Source: a virus. Taken from it: a stretch of 35,518 nucleotides of DNA. The notes beneath the pieces are model-generated. The model was given only the letters and a program-made list of their open reading frames with translations, was not told the origin of the DNA and did not search any database. Each line of letters begins with the position of its first letter. Within the stretch, counting starts at the first letter, position 1. This document shows positions 1 to 7,742 of this stretch, one piece after another. The DNA lies in IMG/VR virus record IMGVR_UViG_3300007735_000661, positions 1 through 35,518 of that record; one strand, 5' to 3'. A program made the translations under genes and the position numbers.

Positions 1-2
1 GC

Positions 3-2297
3 CTTGCAGCGGGTACAAACGGATATATTCTCACAGCAAATTCCGCAGCCACAAATGGAATTGAGTGGGCAGCACCACAAGCCGTTGGAGTATTTGACTC
101 AAGCATTTCATTTGAAGGTGCAACTGCAAATGATTTTGAAACAACATTGCAAGTAACTGATCCAACTGCAGATAGAACAATCACACTTCCAGATGCAAGC
201 GGTACAGTAGCACTTACAAGTGATATTACAGTTTCAGCATCATCAACAAACACATTTTCTAACAAATCAATTGCACTTGGTTCAAACACAGTAACAGGTA
301 CAATTTCTGAGTTTAACTCAGCACTTACAGATGCAGACTTTGCAACAATTGCTGGTTCTGAGACTCTTACAAATAAGACTCTTACATCACCAAATGTTTC
401 AGGTTTATCTATTACAGATGGATCAATTGTATTAGAGGGTGCTACACCAAATGCTTTTGAGACAACACTAACAGTAACTGATCCTACTGCAGATCGTACG
501 ATTACTTTTAAAGACGAGTCTGGAACAGTAGCATTTACATCTGATATTCCTTCACTTTCAGGGTATGTAACTGAATCTGGAACTCAGACTCTTACAAATA
601 AAACATTAACCTCACCTACAGTATCTGGTCTATATCTTTCAGATGGATCATTTGTAGTAGAAGGTTCAACAGACAACACATTTGAAACTACCGTTCAGTT
701 TACAGATCCAACTGCAGATCGTACAATTACAATTCCAAATGTAACAGGTACTGTAGTAACTACAGGAGATACTGGAAGCGTAACAAATACAATGCTTGCA
801 GGATCAATTGCAAACGATAAACTTTCTAACTCTGCAATTACCATTAATGGTACATCAACTTCTCTTGGCGGATCACGCACACTAGGCTCTGATGATATTG
901 CAGAAGGCTCAACTAACAAATACTTCACAGATGAAAGAGCACAAGACGCTGTAGGTAATTCAATTGGAAATGGTCTTGATTATGATGATGCTTCAGGAGC
1001 AATTTCTGTAGATCCATCAGAGTTTGCACTTAACGCTGTTGGAGCACCAACTGGCGATGTTGCAATGGCTACTTACAAGATTACAGGTCTTGGAACACCA
1101 ACAGCAAATACAGATGCTGCTACAAAGGCTTATGTAGACTCAGTAACAGAAGGTCTACATATCCATGAATCTGTAGTTGCAGCAACAACTGCAAACGTAG
1201 CACTAGCAACTGCTCTTGAGAATGGTGATGTACTTGATGGAATTACTCTTGCTACTGGCAATCGTATTCTTATTAAGAACCAAACCACACAGTCTGAAAA
1301 CGGTATTTATGTAGTACAGGCTTCAGGTCAACCATCTCGTGCAACAGATTTTGATACTGCAGCAGAAGTTGACTCTGGTGATTTCGTATTCGTATATTCA
1401 GGAACAGTAAATGCTAGCACTGGTTGGGTACAAACAAATCGTCCAGCAACAATTGGAACAGATGCAATTAACTTTACACAGTTCTCAGGTGCTGGTACAT
1501 ATGGAGCAGGTAACGGATTAACTCTAACTGGTACTACATTTAGTATTAATACAGGAGTTACTGTTGATCTAAATACCGCTCAAACACTAACAAATAAATC
1601 AATTAGTGGTTCAGCAAATACACTTACAAACATTCCAAACAATGCTTTGTCAAACTCTGCAATCACAATCAATGGCACTTCAGTATCACTTGGTGGAACT
1701 CGCACACTTGGAACTGATGATATCTCTGAAGGATCTACAAATAAATACTTTACCGATGAAAGAGCACAGGATGCAATTGGTAACTCTGTAGGAACTGGTT
1801 TATCATACAATGATACAACTGGTGCAATTTCTAACAGCGGTGTAACAGAACTTACTGGAACTTCTAATCAAGTATCAGTATCTGCTTCTACTGGATCAGT
1901 GACATTATCACTACCACAAAATATTAACTCAACAGCAACTCCTACATTCAGTGGTGTAACTGTTGGATCTGTAACACTTACAGATGCTTTGCTTGGAACT
2001 GCTACAGCAACTGCTTCAGATTCAGCAACAACAATTGACTCTTGGGCAGTATCAACATATTCAAGCGCTAAATATATCGTCCAAATGAAAAAGGGTAGCG
2101 ATATTGAAGTAATTGAAGTACTTGTTACAGTTGATGGATCAAACAACGTTTACTTAACAGAATATGCAGATGTAATTAGCAACGCTGTTCTTGGAACAAC
2201 CAATGCTGTATACAGCGGAGGAAATGTTCTTTTACAAGTTACTGGAACTACAGCAGATACTGTTGTTAAAGTAAGCAAGACATATATTGAAGCATAA
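3..2297 (+). CDS. Tail fibre protein, repeat-rich (5' end outside window)
   Basis: The reading frame is open from base 3, so the gene starts before the window; the first internal ATG is at 147, but the repeat pattern begins upstream of it. About 764 residues are visible. They include three copies of a 39-residue module (key string DPTADRTIT), two copies of a 61-residue module (key string STNKYFTDERAQDA), and a 184-residue block (TKAYVD, ATALENGD, NGIYVVQASG, GWVQTN) that recurs in the gene at 2807. The product is rich in Thr, Ser, Ala, Asn and Gly, with no signal peptide, as expected of a trimeric beta-structured receptor-binding fibre. The last ~75 residues look like the compact C-terminal domain seen on other phage fibres. 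The next gene follows after 19 bases. Fibre identity rests on the repeat style and the neighbours; the receptor is unknown. Confidence 0.8.
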   Translation, partial: LAAGTNGYILTANSAATNGIEWAAPQAVGVFDSSISFEGATANDFETTLQVTDPTADRTITLPDASGTVALTSDITVSASSTNTFSNKSIALGSNTVTGTISEFNSALTDADFATIAGSETLTNKTLTSPNVSGLSITDGSIVLEGATPNAFETTLTVTDPTADRTITFKDESGTVAFTSDIPSLSGYVTESGTQTLTNKTLTSPTVSGLYLSDGSFVVEGSTDNTFETTVQFTDPTADRTITIPNVTGTVVTTGDTGSVTNTMLAGSIANDKLSNSAITINGTSTSLGGSRTLGSDDIAEGSTNKYFTDERAQDAVGNSIGNGLDYDDASGAISVDPSEFALNAVGAPTGDVAMATYKITGLGTPTANTDAATKAYVDSVTEGLHIHESVVAATTANVALATALENGDVLDGITLATGNRILIKNQTTQSENGIYVVQASGQPSRATDFDTAAEVDSGDFVFVYSGTVNASTGWVQTNRPATIGTDAINFTQFSGAGTYGAGNGLTLTGTTFSINTGVTVDLNTAQTLTNKSISGSANTLTNIPNNALSNSAITINGTSVSLGGTRTLGTDDISEGSTNKYFTDERAQDAIGNSVGTGLSYNDTTGAISNSGVTELTGTSNQVSVSASTGSVTLSLPQNINSTATPTFSGVTVGSVTLTDALLGTATATASDSATTIDSWAVSTYSSAKYIVQMKKGSDIEVIEVLVTVDGSNNVYLTEYADVISNAVLGTTNAVYSGGNVLLQVTGTTADTVVKVSKTYIEA
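111..227 (+). repeat. 39-codon fibre module, copy 1
   Basis: First of four gapless copies of exactly 117 bases (others at 432-548, 657-773 and 3008-3124). Each encodes an E-G-(A/S)-T start, an FETT or YETT core, DPTADRTIT and a T(S/G)D end. Copies differ mostly at third codon positions, so they are old duplications rather than fresh ones. Confidence 0.85.
432..548 (+). repeat. 39-codon fibre module, copy 2
   Basis: Same length and register as the copy at 111-227. It carries [17 protein letters not shown] and ends in FTSDI. Confidence 0.85.
657..773 (+). repeat. 39-codon fibre module, copy 3
   Basis: Same length and register. It is the most diverged copy in this gene: the segment after DPTADRTIT reads IPNVTGTVVTTGDT. 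Confidence 0.8.
825..1007 (+). repeat. 61-codon fibre module, copy 1
   Basis: 183 bases encoding SNSAITINGTS, SLGG, STNKYFTDERAQDA and GAIS. It matches 1650-1832 without gaps at protein level. Confidence 0.85.
1053..1604 (+). repeat. 184-codon block shared with the gene at 2807
   Basis: 552 bases that align without gaps to 3731-4282. Shared strings are [30 protein letters not shown] or SENG followed by (I/V)[33 protein letters not shown] and AQTL. This is a full duplicated domain in two neighbouring fibre genes. Confidence 0.85.
1650..1832 (+). repeat. 61-codon fibre module, copy 2
   Basis: Gapless partner of 825-1007, with the same STNKYFTDERAQDA core. Confidence 0.85.
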
Positions 2298-2316
2298 TTA
2301 AGAATAGAGGTCGGAA

Positions 2317-2769
2317 GTGGCAACAGTAAATAAAGACTTCAGAGTAAAGCACGGCATAAACGTAGCCGAAGGCGGAATCTTTGGATCAACAGTCACAGTT
2401 GCCACTCCAACTGAAAATAATCATGCAACAACAAAGTTATATGTAGATAGTGCTGTTGGTACACCAACTGTTCCAACAACGCAGCCAGTTTCTCCAGAAG
2501 TTGGAGATTTATGGTTTGACACACTAACAGAGCGTGTACATATTTATTATGGTTCACAATGGATTGCAATTGCAACACTTGAAGATGCAGAAACATTACA
2601 AGACCATATTCACGATACTGCAATTGATGGTACTGGCTTAATTGTTAGTACTTTCATTAGTGGTGGTGCTTATAATGAACCTGGAGTTTTAGTAAGTGCA
2701 GGACTATACAATACTTCAACTTTTGAAGCAACGTATGATGGCGGAACAGCAATAGATAATTTTAACTAA
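2317..2769 (+). CDS. Short tail-fibre-like protein
   Basis: 150 residues starting at GTG, with an AGAGG ribosome-binding site just upstream; no ATG fits as well. The N-terminus (DFRVKHGINV) and the segment ATTKLYVDSA resemble the same segments of long phage fibres. The middle (GDLWFDTLTERVHIYYGSQW) is a motif common in virion fibre proteins. No signal peptide or membrane segment is seen. It lies between two long fibre genes and is probably co-transcribed with the first. It may be an adaptor or a truncated fibre; the specific role is unknown. Confidence 0.7.
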   Translation: MATVNKDFRVKHGINVAEGGIFGSTVTVATPTENNHATTKLYVDSAVGTPTVPTTQPVSPEVGDLWFDTLTERVHIYYGSQWIAIATLEDAETLQDHIHDTAIDGTGLIVSTFISGGAYNEPGVLVSAGLYNTSTFEATYDGGTAIDNFN

Positions 2770-2774
2770 TTATC

Positions 2775-2783
2775 TGTTATAAT
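2775..2783 (+). promoter_or_regulatory. Extended -10 promoter TGTTATAAT
   Basis: A perfect -10 hexamer with TG one base upstream, in the 37-base gap before the fibre gene at 2807. No clear -35 is seen. It belongs to a family of like sites across this window. Confidence 0.6.
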
Positions 2784-2806
2784 ATAACTAAGTATAAGGA
2801 GTAATA

Positions 2807-4894
2807 ATGGCAACCAGAATGCAGCAACGCAGAGGTACTGCAGCGCAATGGACATCAGCAAACCCAGTATTAAATGCTGGCGAAATGGGTTGGGAATCAG
2901 ATACAAATAAATTTAAAATTGGTGATGGCACAAATCACTGGGCAAACTTAGATTATTTTGCCGATATTAATTCCACCGTAAATCCTGCTTTTGGTACAAG
3001 CATTATTTTTGAAGGTGCTACTGCTGATTCTTATGAAACCACACTTCAAGTAACAGACCCAACTGCTGATCGTACAATTACTCTTCCAGACTCAAGTGGT
3101 ACTATTGCTTTAACATCTGATATTGCAGAACTTTCACAAGATGCTATTGATGCTGCTCTTACTGCTGGTACAGGCATAACAAAAACTTATAACGATGCTG
3201 CAAACACATTAACTTTAGCAGTAGATACAACTGTTATTGCTACAAAGGCTGAACTTGCAGAAGTGGCACAAGATTCTATCAATGATGCTCTTGTTGCTGG
3301 TACAGGTATAACAAAAAGTTATAATGATGGAGCAAACACACTGACACTGTCAGTAGATACAACAGCAATTCAGGCTCGTGTAGCAAATGTTTCAGACACT
3401 GAGATTGGATATCTTGATGGTGTAACATCTGCTATTCAAACACAATTAGACGCTAAGTCAACAGCATCAAAAACAGAAACACTTTCAAATAAATCAATTT
3501 CATTAACATCAAATACATTAACTGGAACTACTGCAGAATTTAATACAGCACTTTCAGACTCTAACTTTGTAACTACAGGTGATACTGGTACTGTAACACG
3601 CACTATGATTGCAGATGGCACAATCGCAGATGCAGATATTAATGCTTCTGCTGCAATTGCTCAGTCTAAAATTTCTAACCTAACTACAGACCTTGCAGCC
3701 AAATTAGCACTTGCTGGTGGCACAATGACTGGTGCTATTGCAATGGGAACAAACAAGATCACAGGTCTGGGATCTCCTACAGCAGATGCAGATGCTGCTA
3801 CAAAAGCATATGTAGACGCTGCAACAGCAGGACTTAACGTTCATGCTGCAGTACAGGCTGCTACAACAGCAAATATTACTCTAGCAAGTGCTCTTGAAAA
3901 TGGAGACACACTTGATGGCGTAACTCTTGCTACTGGAAATCGTGTTTTAGTTAAAAACCAAACAGATAAAACAGAAAACGGTGTTTATGTAGTTAAAGCA
4001 TCTGGTGCTCCAGACCGTGCAACAGATTATGATTCAACTCCAGAAGTAGATGCTGGAGACTTTATTTTCGTAGAGGCTGGTACAGTAAATGGAAAAACTG
4101 GCTGGGTACAAACAAATGTTATAACAACTATTGGCTCAGACAATATTGAATTTACCCAATTCTCTGGTGCTGGAACATACTCAGCAGGTACAGGATTAAC
4201 ACTAACTGGAACAACATTTAGTATTAATACTGGAACTACTGTTGATTTGAGTACCGCTCAAACTTTAAGCAATAAATCAATTGCATTAGGATCTAATACA
4301 GTCTCAGGAACAGTTTCTCAGTTTAATGCTGCCCTTACAGACGGAGATTTTGCTACAATTGCTGGTGCAGAAACTCTTACAAACAAAACTCTAACATCTC
4401 CAACATTAACTACACCAGCACTTGGAACTCCAGCATCTGGTGTAATGACAAATGTAACTGGTTTGCCTCTTTCCACTGGTGTTACTGGAACACTGCCAGT
4501 AGCAAACGGCGGTACAGGAATAACATCGCTTGGAACTGGTATTGCTACATTCCTTGGAACACCATCATCTGCAAACCTTGCTTCTGCAATAACAGATGAA
4601 ACTGGTTCTGGATCACTTGTATTTGCATCTTCTCCAACTTTATCAAGTCCAGTAGCAACAACTGCACTTACTCTTAATGCTACAGCAGAACTTAGATTAG
4701 CAGATACAGACTCAAGCCACTATGTTGGTTTTAAGGCTCCAGGAACAGTCTCTACAAATAGAATTTGGACACTTCCTTCAGCAGATGGAACAACTGGACA
4801 AGTTTTGTCAACAAATGGATCTGGAACACTTTCTTGGTCAACTGCGGGTGGTGGCGGAGCAGCATTTAGTGAATTTATGCTAATTGGTGCATAG
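2807..4894 (+). CDS. Tail fibre protein with Mtd-like N-terminal domain
   Basis: 695 residues, ATG start with AAGGAG 7 bases upstream. Residues ~5-45 ([28 protein letters not shown]) match the N-terminal attachment domain of the Bordetella phage major tropism determinant, which is widespread in phage fibres. Then follow one copy of the 39-residue module, two copies of a 37-residue module, the 184-residue block shared with the first fibre gene, and a C-terminal stretch ([36 protein letters not shown]) of a type found in fibres of many unrelated phages. The C-terminus is glycine-rich. It has its own extended -10 promoter and is followed by a non-coding gap with terminators. It is probably a receptor-binding or tail-tip fibre; the division of labour between the two long fibres is not visible. 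Confidence 0.82.
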   Translation: MATRMQQRRGTAAQWTSANPVLNAGEMGWESDTNKFKIGDGTNHWANLDYFADINSTVNPAFGTSIIFEGATADSYETTLQVTDPTADRTITLPDSSGTIALTSDIAELSQDAIDAALTAGTGITKTYNDAANTLTLAVDTTVIATKAELAEVAQDSINDALVAGTGITKSYNDGANTLTLSVDTTAIQARVANVSDTEIGYLDGVTSAIQTQLDAKSTASKTETLSNKSISLTSNTLTGTTAEFNTALSDSNFVTTGDTGTVTRTMIADGTIADADINASAAIAQSKISNLTTDLAAKLALAGGTMTGAIAMGTNKITGLGSPTADADAATKAYVDAATAGLNVHAAVQAATTANITLASALENGDTLDGVTLATGNRVLVKNQTDKTENGVYVVKASGAPDRATDYDSTPEVDAGDFIFVEAGTVNGKTGWVQTNVITTIGSDNIEFTQFSGAGTYSAGTGLTLTGTTFSINTGTTVDLSTAQTLSNKSIALGSNTVSGTVSQFNAALTDGDFATIAGAETLTNKTLTSPTLTTPALGTPASGVMTNVTGLPLSTGVTGTLPVANGGTGITSLGTGIATFLGTPSSANLASAITDETGSGSLVFASSPTLSSPVATTALTLNATAELRLADTDSSHYVGFKAPGTVSTNRIWTLPSADGTTGQVLSTNGSGTLSWSTAGGGGAAFSEFMLIGA
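3008..3124 (+). repeat. 39-codon fibre module, copy 4
   Basis: The fourth 117-base copy, here in a different gene. It is closest in protein sequence to the copy at 111-227 ([17 protein letters not shown]). Confidence 0.85.
3128..3238 (+). repeat. 37-codon fibre repeat, copy 1
   Basis: 111 bases encoding [19 protein letters not shown] and VDTT. They align without gaps to 3260-3370. Confidence 0.8.
3260..3370 (+). repeat. 37-codon fibre repeat, copy 2
   Basis: Partner of 3128-3238 ([23 protein letters not shown]). The tandem pair is separated by only 21 bases. Confidence 0.8.
3731..4282 (+). repeat. 184-codon block, second copy
   Basis: Gapless partner of 1053-1604, in the second long fibre gene. 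Confidence 0.85.
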
Positions 4895-4908
4895 CACTTA
4901 TTTAAAAT

Positions 4909-4942
4909 AAAAGTACTAATCTAATTTTTTATTAATACTTTT
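4909..4942 (+). other. Imperfect inverted repeat after the fibre gene
   Basis: AAAAGTACTAAT pairs with ATTAATACTTTT (12 positions, one mismatch) around a 10-base T-rich loop. It lies 15 bases past the fibre stop codon. There is no T-run after the stem on this strand, so it could be a weak terminator, an RNA-stabilising hairpin, or chance in AT-rich DNA. Confidence 0.35.
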
Positions 4943-4977
4943 AAAAAATTAAAGCACTAACTGTAAAGTAAAGATTT

Positions 4978-5008
4978 ACACGCTCTAAACAAGCGTGTTT
5001 TTCTTTTT
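4978..5008 (+). terminator. Rho-independent terminator upstream of the RNR operon
   Basis: A perfect 7-bp stem (ACACGCT with AGCGTGT), a 7-base loop, then TTTTCTTTTT. It separates the fibre transcript from the RNR operon. Confidence 0.75.
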
Positions 5009-5012
5009 AAAT

Positions 5013-5041
5013 TTGTGATATACTTAACACTACTTTATAAT
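5013..5041 (+). promoter_or_regulatory. Promoter region of the B12/RNR operon
   Basis: Two overlapping signals are visible. One is a classical promoter: TTGTGA at 5013-5018, a 17-base spacer, and TATAAT at 5036-5041. The other is TGATATACT at 5016-5024, which fits the extended -10 family seen elsewhere in the window. Either gives a leader of about 40-60 bases before the ATG at 5087. A leader this short leaves little room for a cobalamin riboswitch. Confidence 0.6.
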
Positions 5042-5086
5042 TTTTAAAGTACTTATTATATTTTTTATTAGAAAGTTGGAAATATC

Positions 5087-7117
5087 ATGTCAGACATCTT
5101 TTCTTTTCGTTTACTAGAAGACTTTGTAGCAAAATATAAAGAAGTACAACCTCCATTTGGCTTTTCAGATGCTGGTTCAAACTCTCTTGGTGAGATTACC
5201 TTTATACGCACCTACTCAAGAATGAAAGAAGATGGCAAAAAAGAAAGATGGTTTGAAGTTTGCAAACGTGTAATTGAAGGAATGTACTCAGTTCAAAAAA
5301 ACTGGGCTAAAGAAAACCGTTTGCCATGGAATGATAATAAAGCCCAAAAATCTGCTCAGGAAGCATATGACCGTCTATTTAACCTAAAGTGGACACCTCC
5401 TGGCCGTGGTCTTTGGGCTTTTGGAACTCAGATGACTATGGAAAAACGTAACTCTGCTTCTTTACAAAATTGTGCAATGGTCTCTACTCGTGATATTGAC
5501 CGTAATGATCCAGGAGCCTTATTTGCTTGGGTAATGGATGCATTGATGTTGGGTATTGGAGTAGGATTTGACACAATAGGCGAAGACAAAGAAATTATTA
5601 TTTCTGCTCCTACAGAACCAGAAAATATATGGGACATTCCAGATACTCGTGAAGGTTGGGTAGACTCTGTAAGAATGCTACTAAACTCATATCTACGTCC
5701 TAACCAAGCCATTCAGAAGTTTAACTATAGCCTTATCCGTCCTCTAGGTGCCCCTATAAAAGGGTTTGGTGGGGTTGCTAGTGGTCCAGAACCATTAAAG
5801 GCACTACATGAAAGAATAGATAAAGTAATTGGCGGTAGAGCAGGAGAAAAACTAGATTCTAGAGCAATAGTAGATATTATTAACCTTATTGGTACCTGCG
5901 TTGTTTCTGGTAACGTTCGTCGCTCTGCTACTTTGGCACTTGGTTTGCCAGGAGATGAAACATTTATTAATCTTAAAAATGCAGAGATATTCCCAGAAAG
6001 AAACTCATATGATCCAGAAAAACCAGGATGGGCATGGATGTCAAATAACTCCATTGCTGCAGAGGTTGGAACAAAGTATGAAGACTATGTTGACTTAATT
6101 GCAAACAATGGAGAGCCAGGATTTATTTGGTTAGATGTTGCACGTAACTTTGGAAGACTTGCAGATCCAGCAGATGGAAAAGATTCTCGTGTTATGGGTT
6201 TTAATCCTTGTGCAGAGCAACCGTTAGAGTCATACGAACTTTGTACATTAGTAGAAGTTCATTTAAATCGTCATGAAGATAAAGAAGATTTCTTACGCAC
6301 ATTAAAATTTGCTTATTTATATGGAAAAGCAGTAACTCTTCTTCCAACACATTGGCAAACCACAAATGGAATTATGCAACGTAATCGTCGTATTGGAACA
6401 TCCTTAACAGGTATTGCATCATTTGCAGATACAAAAGGAATGCCAGCATTGCGTGAGTGGATGGATGAAGGGTATGGAAAAATTCGTCAATATGATCACT
6501 CTTACTCAGAATGGTTATGTGTACGTGAATCAATTCGTGTAACTACCGTGAAGCCCTCTGGTTCTGTATCATTACTTTCTGGCGCTACTCCTGGAGTTCA
6601 TTGGGGTCCTGGAGGACCATTCTATCTTCGTGCCGTAAGGTTTGGAAATACAGATCCTATGCTTCATTTATTTAGAGCAGCAGGATATAAAGTTGAAGCA
6701 GACCTTGTATCAGCAAATACTTCAGTAGTATATTTTCCAATCGCATCTGGACATCCAAGATCTGAAAAAGACGTAAGCCTTTTTGAAAAAATTGGTTTGG
6801 CAGCAACTGCTCAAAAATATTGGTCTGACAATGGAGTTTCTGTAACTTTATCATTTAATAAAGAAACAGAAACTAAGCATGTTGCACCAGCATTACATAT
6901 GTATGAGGGTCAACTTAAAGCAGTTTCTTTCTTGCCTATGGGTAATGAGGTTTATCCACAACAGCCATACAATGAAATAACTAGAGAAGAGTATAACTCT
7001 TATGTTGGTAAAATTGCAAAGATTGACTGGTCTGCAATTTATGATGGAGTAGATAATCTAGAAGCACAGGGTGAGGCATATTGCAGCACAGATGCCTGTG
7101 AAATTAAACTTTATTAA
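5087..7117 (+). CDS. nrdJ: Class II adenosylcobalamin-dependent ribonucleotide reductase
   Basis: 676 residues. It reduces ribonucleotides to deoxyribonucleotides using a thiyl radical made from adenosylcobalamin. The layout fits the monomeric RTPR type (Lactobacillus leichmannii enzyme, 739 residues). LQNC (C129) and ELC (C386) are the expected active-site disulfide pair. NPCAEQ gives the radical cysteine C375 and the acid E377. The C-terminal C-X4-C pair (C666, C671) is the expected shuttle that passes electrons from thioredoxin. All key residues are present and no intein interrupts them. ATG start; the upstream gap holds a terminator and promoter. Downstream, 8 bases with AAGGAG lead into the next gene, so this is the first gene of an operon. 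Function is confident; substrate level (di- or triphosphate) and allostery are inferred from the family. Confidence 0.95.
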   Translation: MSDIFSFRLLEDFVAKYKEVQPPFGFSDAGSNSLGEITFIRTYSRMKEDGKKERWFEVCKRVIEGMYSVQKNWAKENRLPWNDNKAQKSAQEAYDRLFNLKWTPPGRGLWAFGTQMTMEKRNSASLQNCAMVSTRDIDRNDPGALFAWVMDALMLGIGVGFDTIGEDKEIIISAPTEPENIWDIPDTREGWVDSVRMLLNSYLRPNQAIQKFNYSLIRPLGAPIKGFGGVASGPEPLKALHERIDKVIGGRAGEKLDSRAIVDIINLIGTCVVSGNVRRSATLALGLPGDETFINLKNAEIFPERNSYDPEKPGWAWMSNNSIAAEVGTKYEDYVDLIANNGEPGFIWLDVARNFGRLADPADGKDSRVMGFNPCAEQPLESYELCTLVEVHLNRHEDKEDFLRTLKFAYLYGKAVTLLPTHWQTTNGIMQRNRRIGTSLTGIASFADTKGMPALREWMDEGYGKIRQYDHSYSEWLCVRESIRVTTVKPSGSVSLLSGATPGVHWGPGGPFYLRAVRFGNTDPMLHLFRAAGYKVEADLVSANTSVVYFPIASGHPRSEKDVSLFEKIGLAATAQKYWSDNGVSVTLSFNKETETKHVAPALHMYEGQLKAVSFLPMGNEVYPQQPYNEITREEYNSYVGKIAKIDWSAIYDGVDNLEAQGEAYCSTDACEIKLY

Positions 7118-7125
7118 GGAGAAAA

Positions 7126-7581
7126 ATGAAAAGAATGTTTTTATCACTAGCAATTATTGTGTTGGCTTTTATTGGATTACAAACGATAAATAAATCAGAT
7201 AATAGTTGTATTAATCTTTATGTTGATTATGGTCAATTAGATGGTGGCACAAAACTAACAAAGTGTATAGATGCATCTACAAAGACAGTTGCTTTAGATG
7301 TTTTAAAAAAGGCTAACCTTGAAATAGAAGGAACCAAAAAATATGGACTAGGCGTTGTCTGTAGAATAAATAATTTGCCAGATGAAAAGGCAGAGTCTTG
7401 TGAAATAATGCCACCAGAAAAAGCATACTGGGCATTAATCATTAAAGAAAAACAAACGATTCCTTTCCCTAGAAAAGAATGGGGTTGGGGACAACTAGCA
7501 ATAGACCAACAATATTTAAATCCAGGAGATTCATTAGGCTTAGTTTGGACTGGACCTAATGGAGAATTAAGGTTTCCATGA
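7126..7581 (+). CDS. Membrane-anchored transcobalamin-C-terminal-like (DUF4430-type) protein
   Basis: 151 residues. Residues ~4-20 form a hydrophobic N-terminal segment after MKR, so the rest should lie outside the membrane; no lipobox is seen. The body follows the transcobalamin C-terminal/DUF4430 pattern: ALDVLKKA at 56-63, EGTKKYG at 68-74, VCRINNLP at 78-85, a second Cys at 92, PPEKAYW at 96-102, WGWGQLAI at 119-126, and NPGDSLGLVW at 132-141. The CRI...C...PP..AYW signature is typical of secreted actinobacterial proteins of this family. In animal transcobalamin this domain closes over bound cobalamin. Four cysteines (28, 47, 79, 92) could form two disulfides. The start has an AAGGAG site. 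It overlaps the next gene by ATGA. The operon position between a B12-using and a B12-activating enzyme supports a B12-related role, but cobalamin binding is inferred. Confidence 0.65.
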   Translation: MKRMFLSLAIIVLAFIGLQTINKSDNSCINLYVDYGQLDGGTKLTKCIDASTKTVALDVLKKANLEIEGTKKYGLGVVCRINNLPDEKAESCEIMPPEKAYWALIIKEKQTIPFPRKEWGWGQLAIDQQYLNPGDSLGLVWTGPNGELRFP

Positions 7582-7742
7582 AGGTTACATATAAGAAATT
7601 TGATAATATAGTGCAGTTTCCTATACAAAAAAGAAAACCTAAAACTGCTGAATATATACTTCAATTAGCCATAAATCTTGTAGCATTACACATAGCAAAC
7701 AATATTACTATTGATATCTGGCGTTCTTTGACAGGACACTAA
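7578..7742 (+). CDS. 54-aa protein of unknown function in the B12 operon
   Basis: Not recognised. Its ATG overlaps the previous stop codon (ATGA), and its TAA overlaps the next ATG (TAATG), so the frame fits the operon to the base and is very likely translated by coupling. AAGG lies 5 bases before the start. The first 22 residues are basic (KKF, KRKPK). The rest (AEYILQLAINLVALHIANN) could form one amphipathic or moderately hydrophobic helix, too polar to be called a membrane segment. No cysteine or metal motif is present. Confidence 0.65.
   Translation: MKVTYKKFDNIVQFPIQKRKPKTAEYILQLAINLVALHIANNITIDIWRSLTGH

Noticed and set aside
111-3370. CRISPR-like repeats in the fibre genes
   Set aside because: Repeats are long, in-frame coding modules at unequal spacing, not short direct repeats with unique spacers.
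2807-4894. Diversity-generating retroelement because of the Mtd-like N-terminal domain
   Set aside because: No reverse transcriptase gene or template/variable repeat pair with A-to-N changes is seen; the Mtd-like N-terminal domain is widespread in fibres without one.
4895-5086. Cobalamin riboswitch in the leader of the RNR operon
   Set aside because: The gap has no B12-box-like motif (GCCACTG core), and the predicted transcript leader is only about 40-60 bases, too short for this aptamer.
5087-7117. Intein in the ribonucleotide reductase
   Set aside because: The frame runs straight through all active-site motifs, and the length is below that of the L. leichmannii enzyme, so no insertion is present.
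7233-7664. 143-aa reverse-strand frame over the transcobalamin-like gene
   Set aside because: No ribosome-binding site or promoter; it covers two well-supported + strand genes whose overlaps with their neighbours show they are real.
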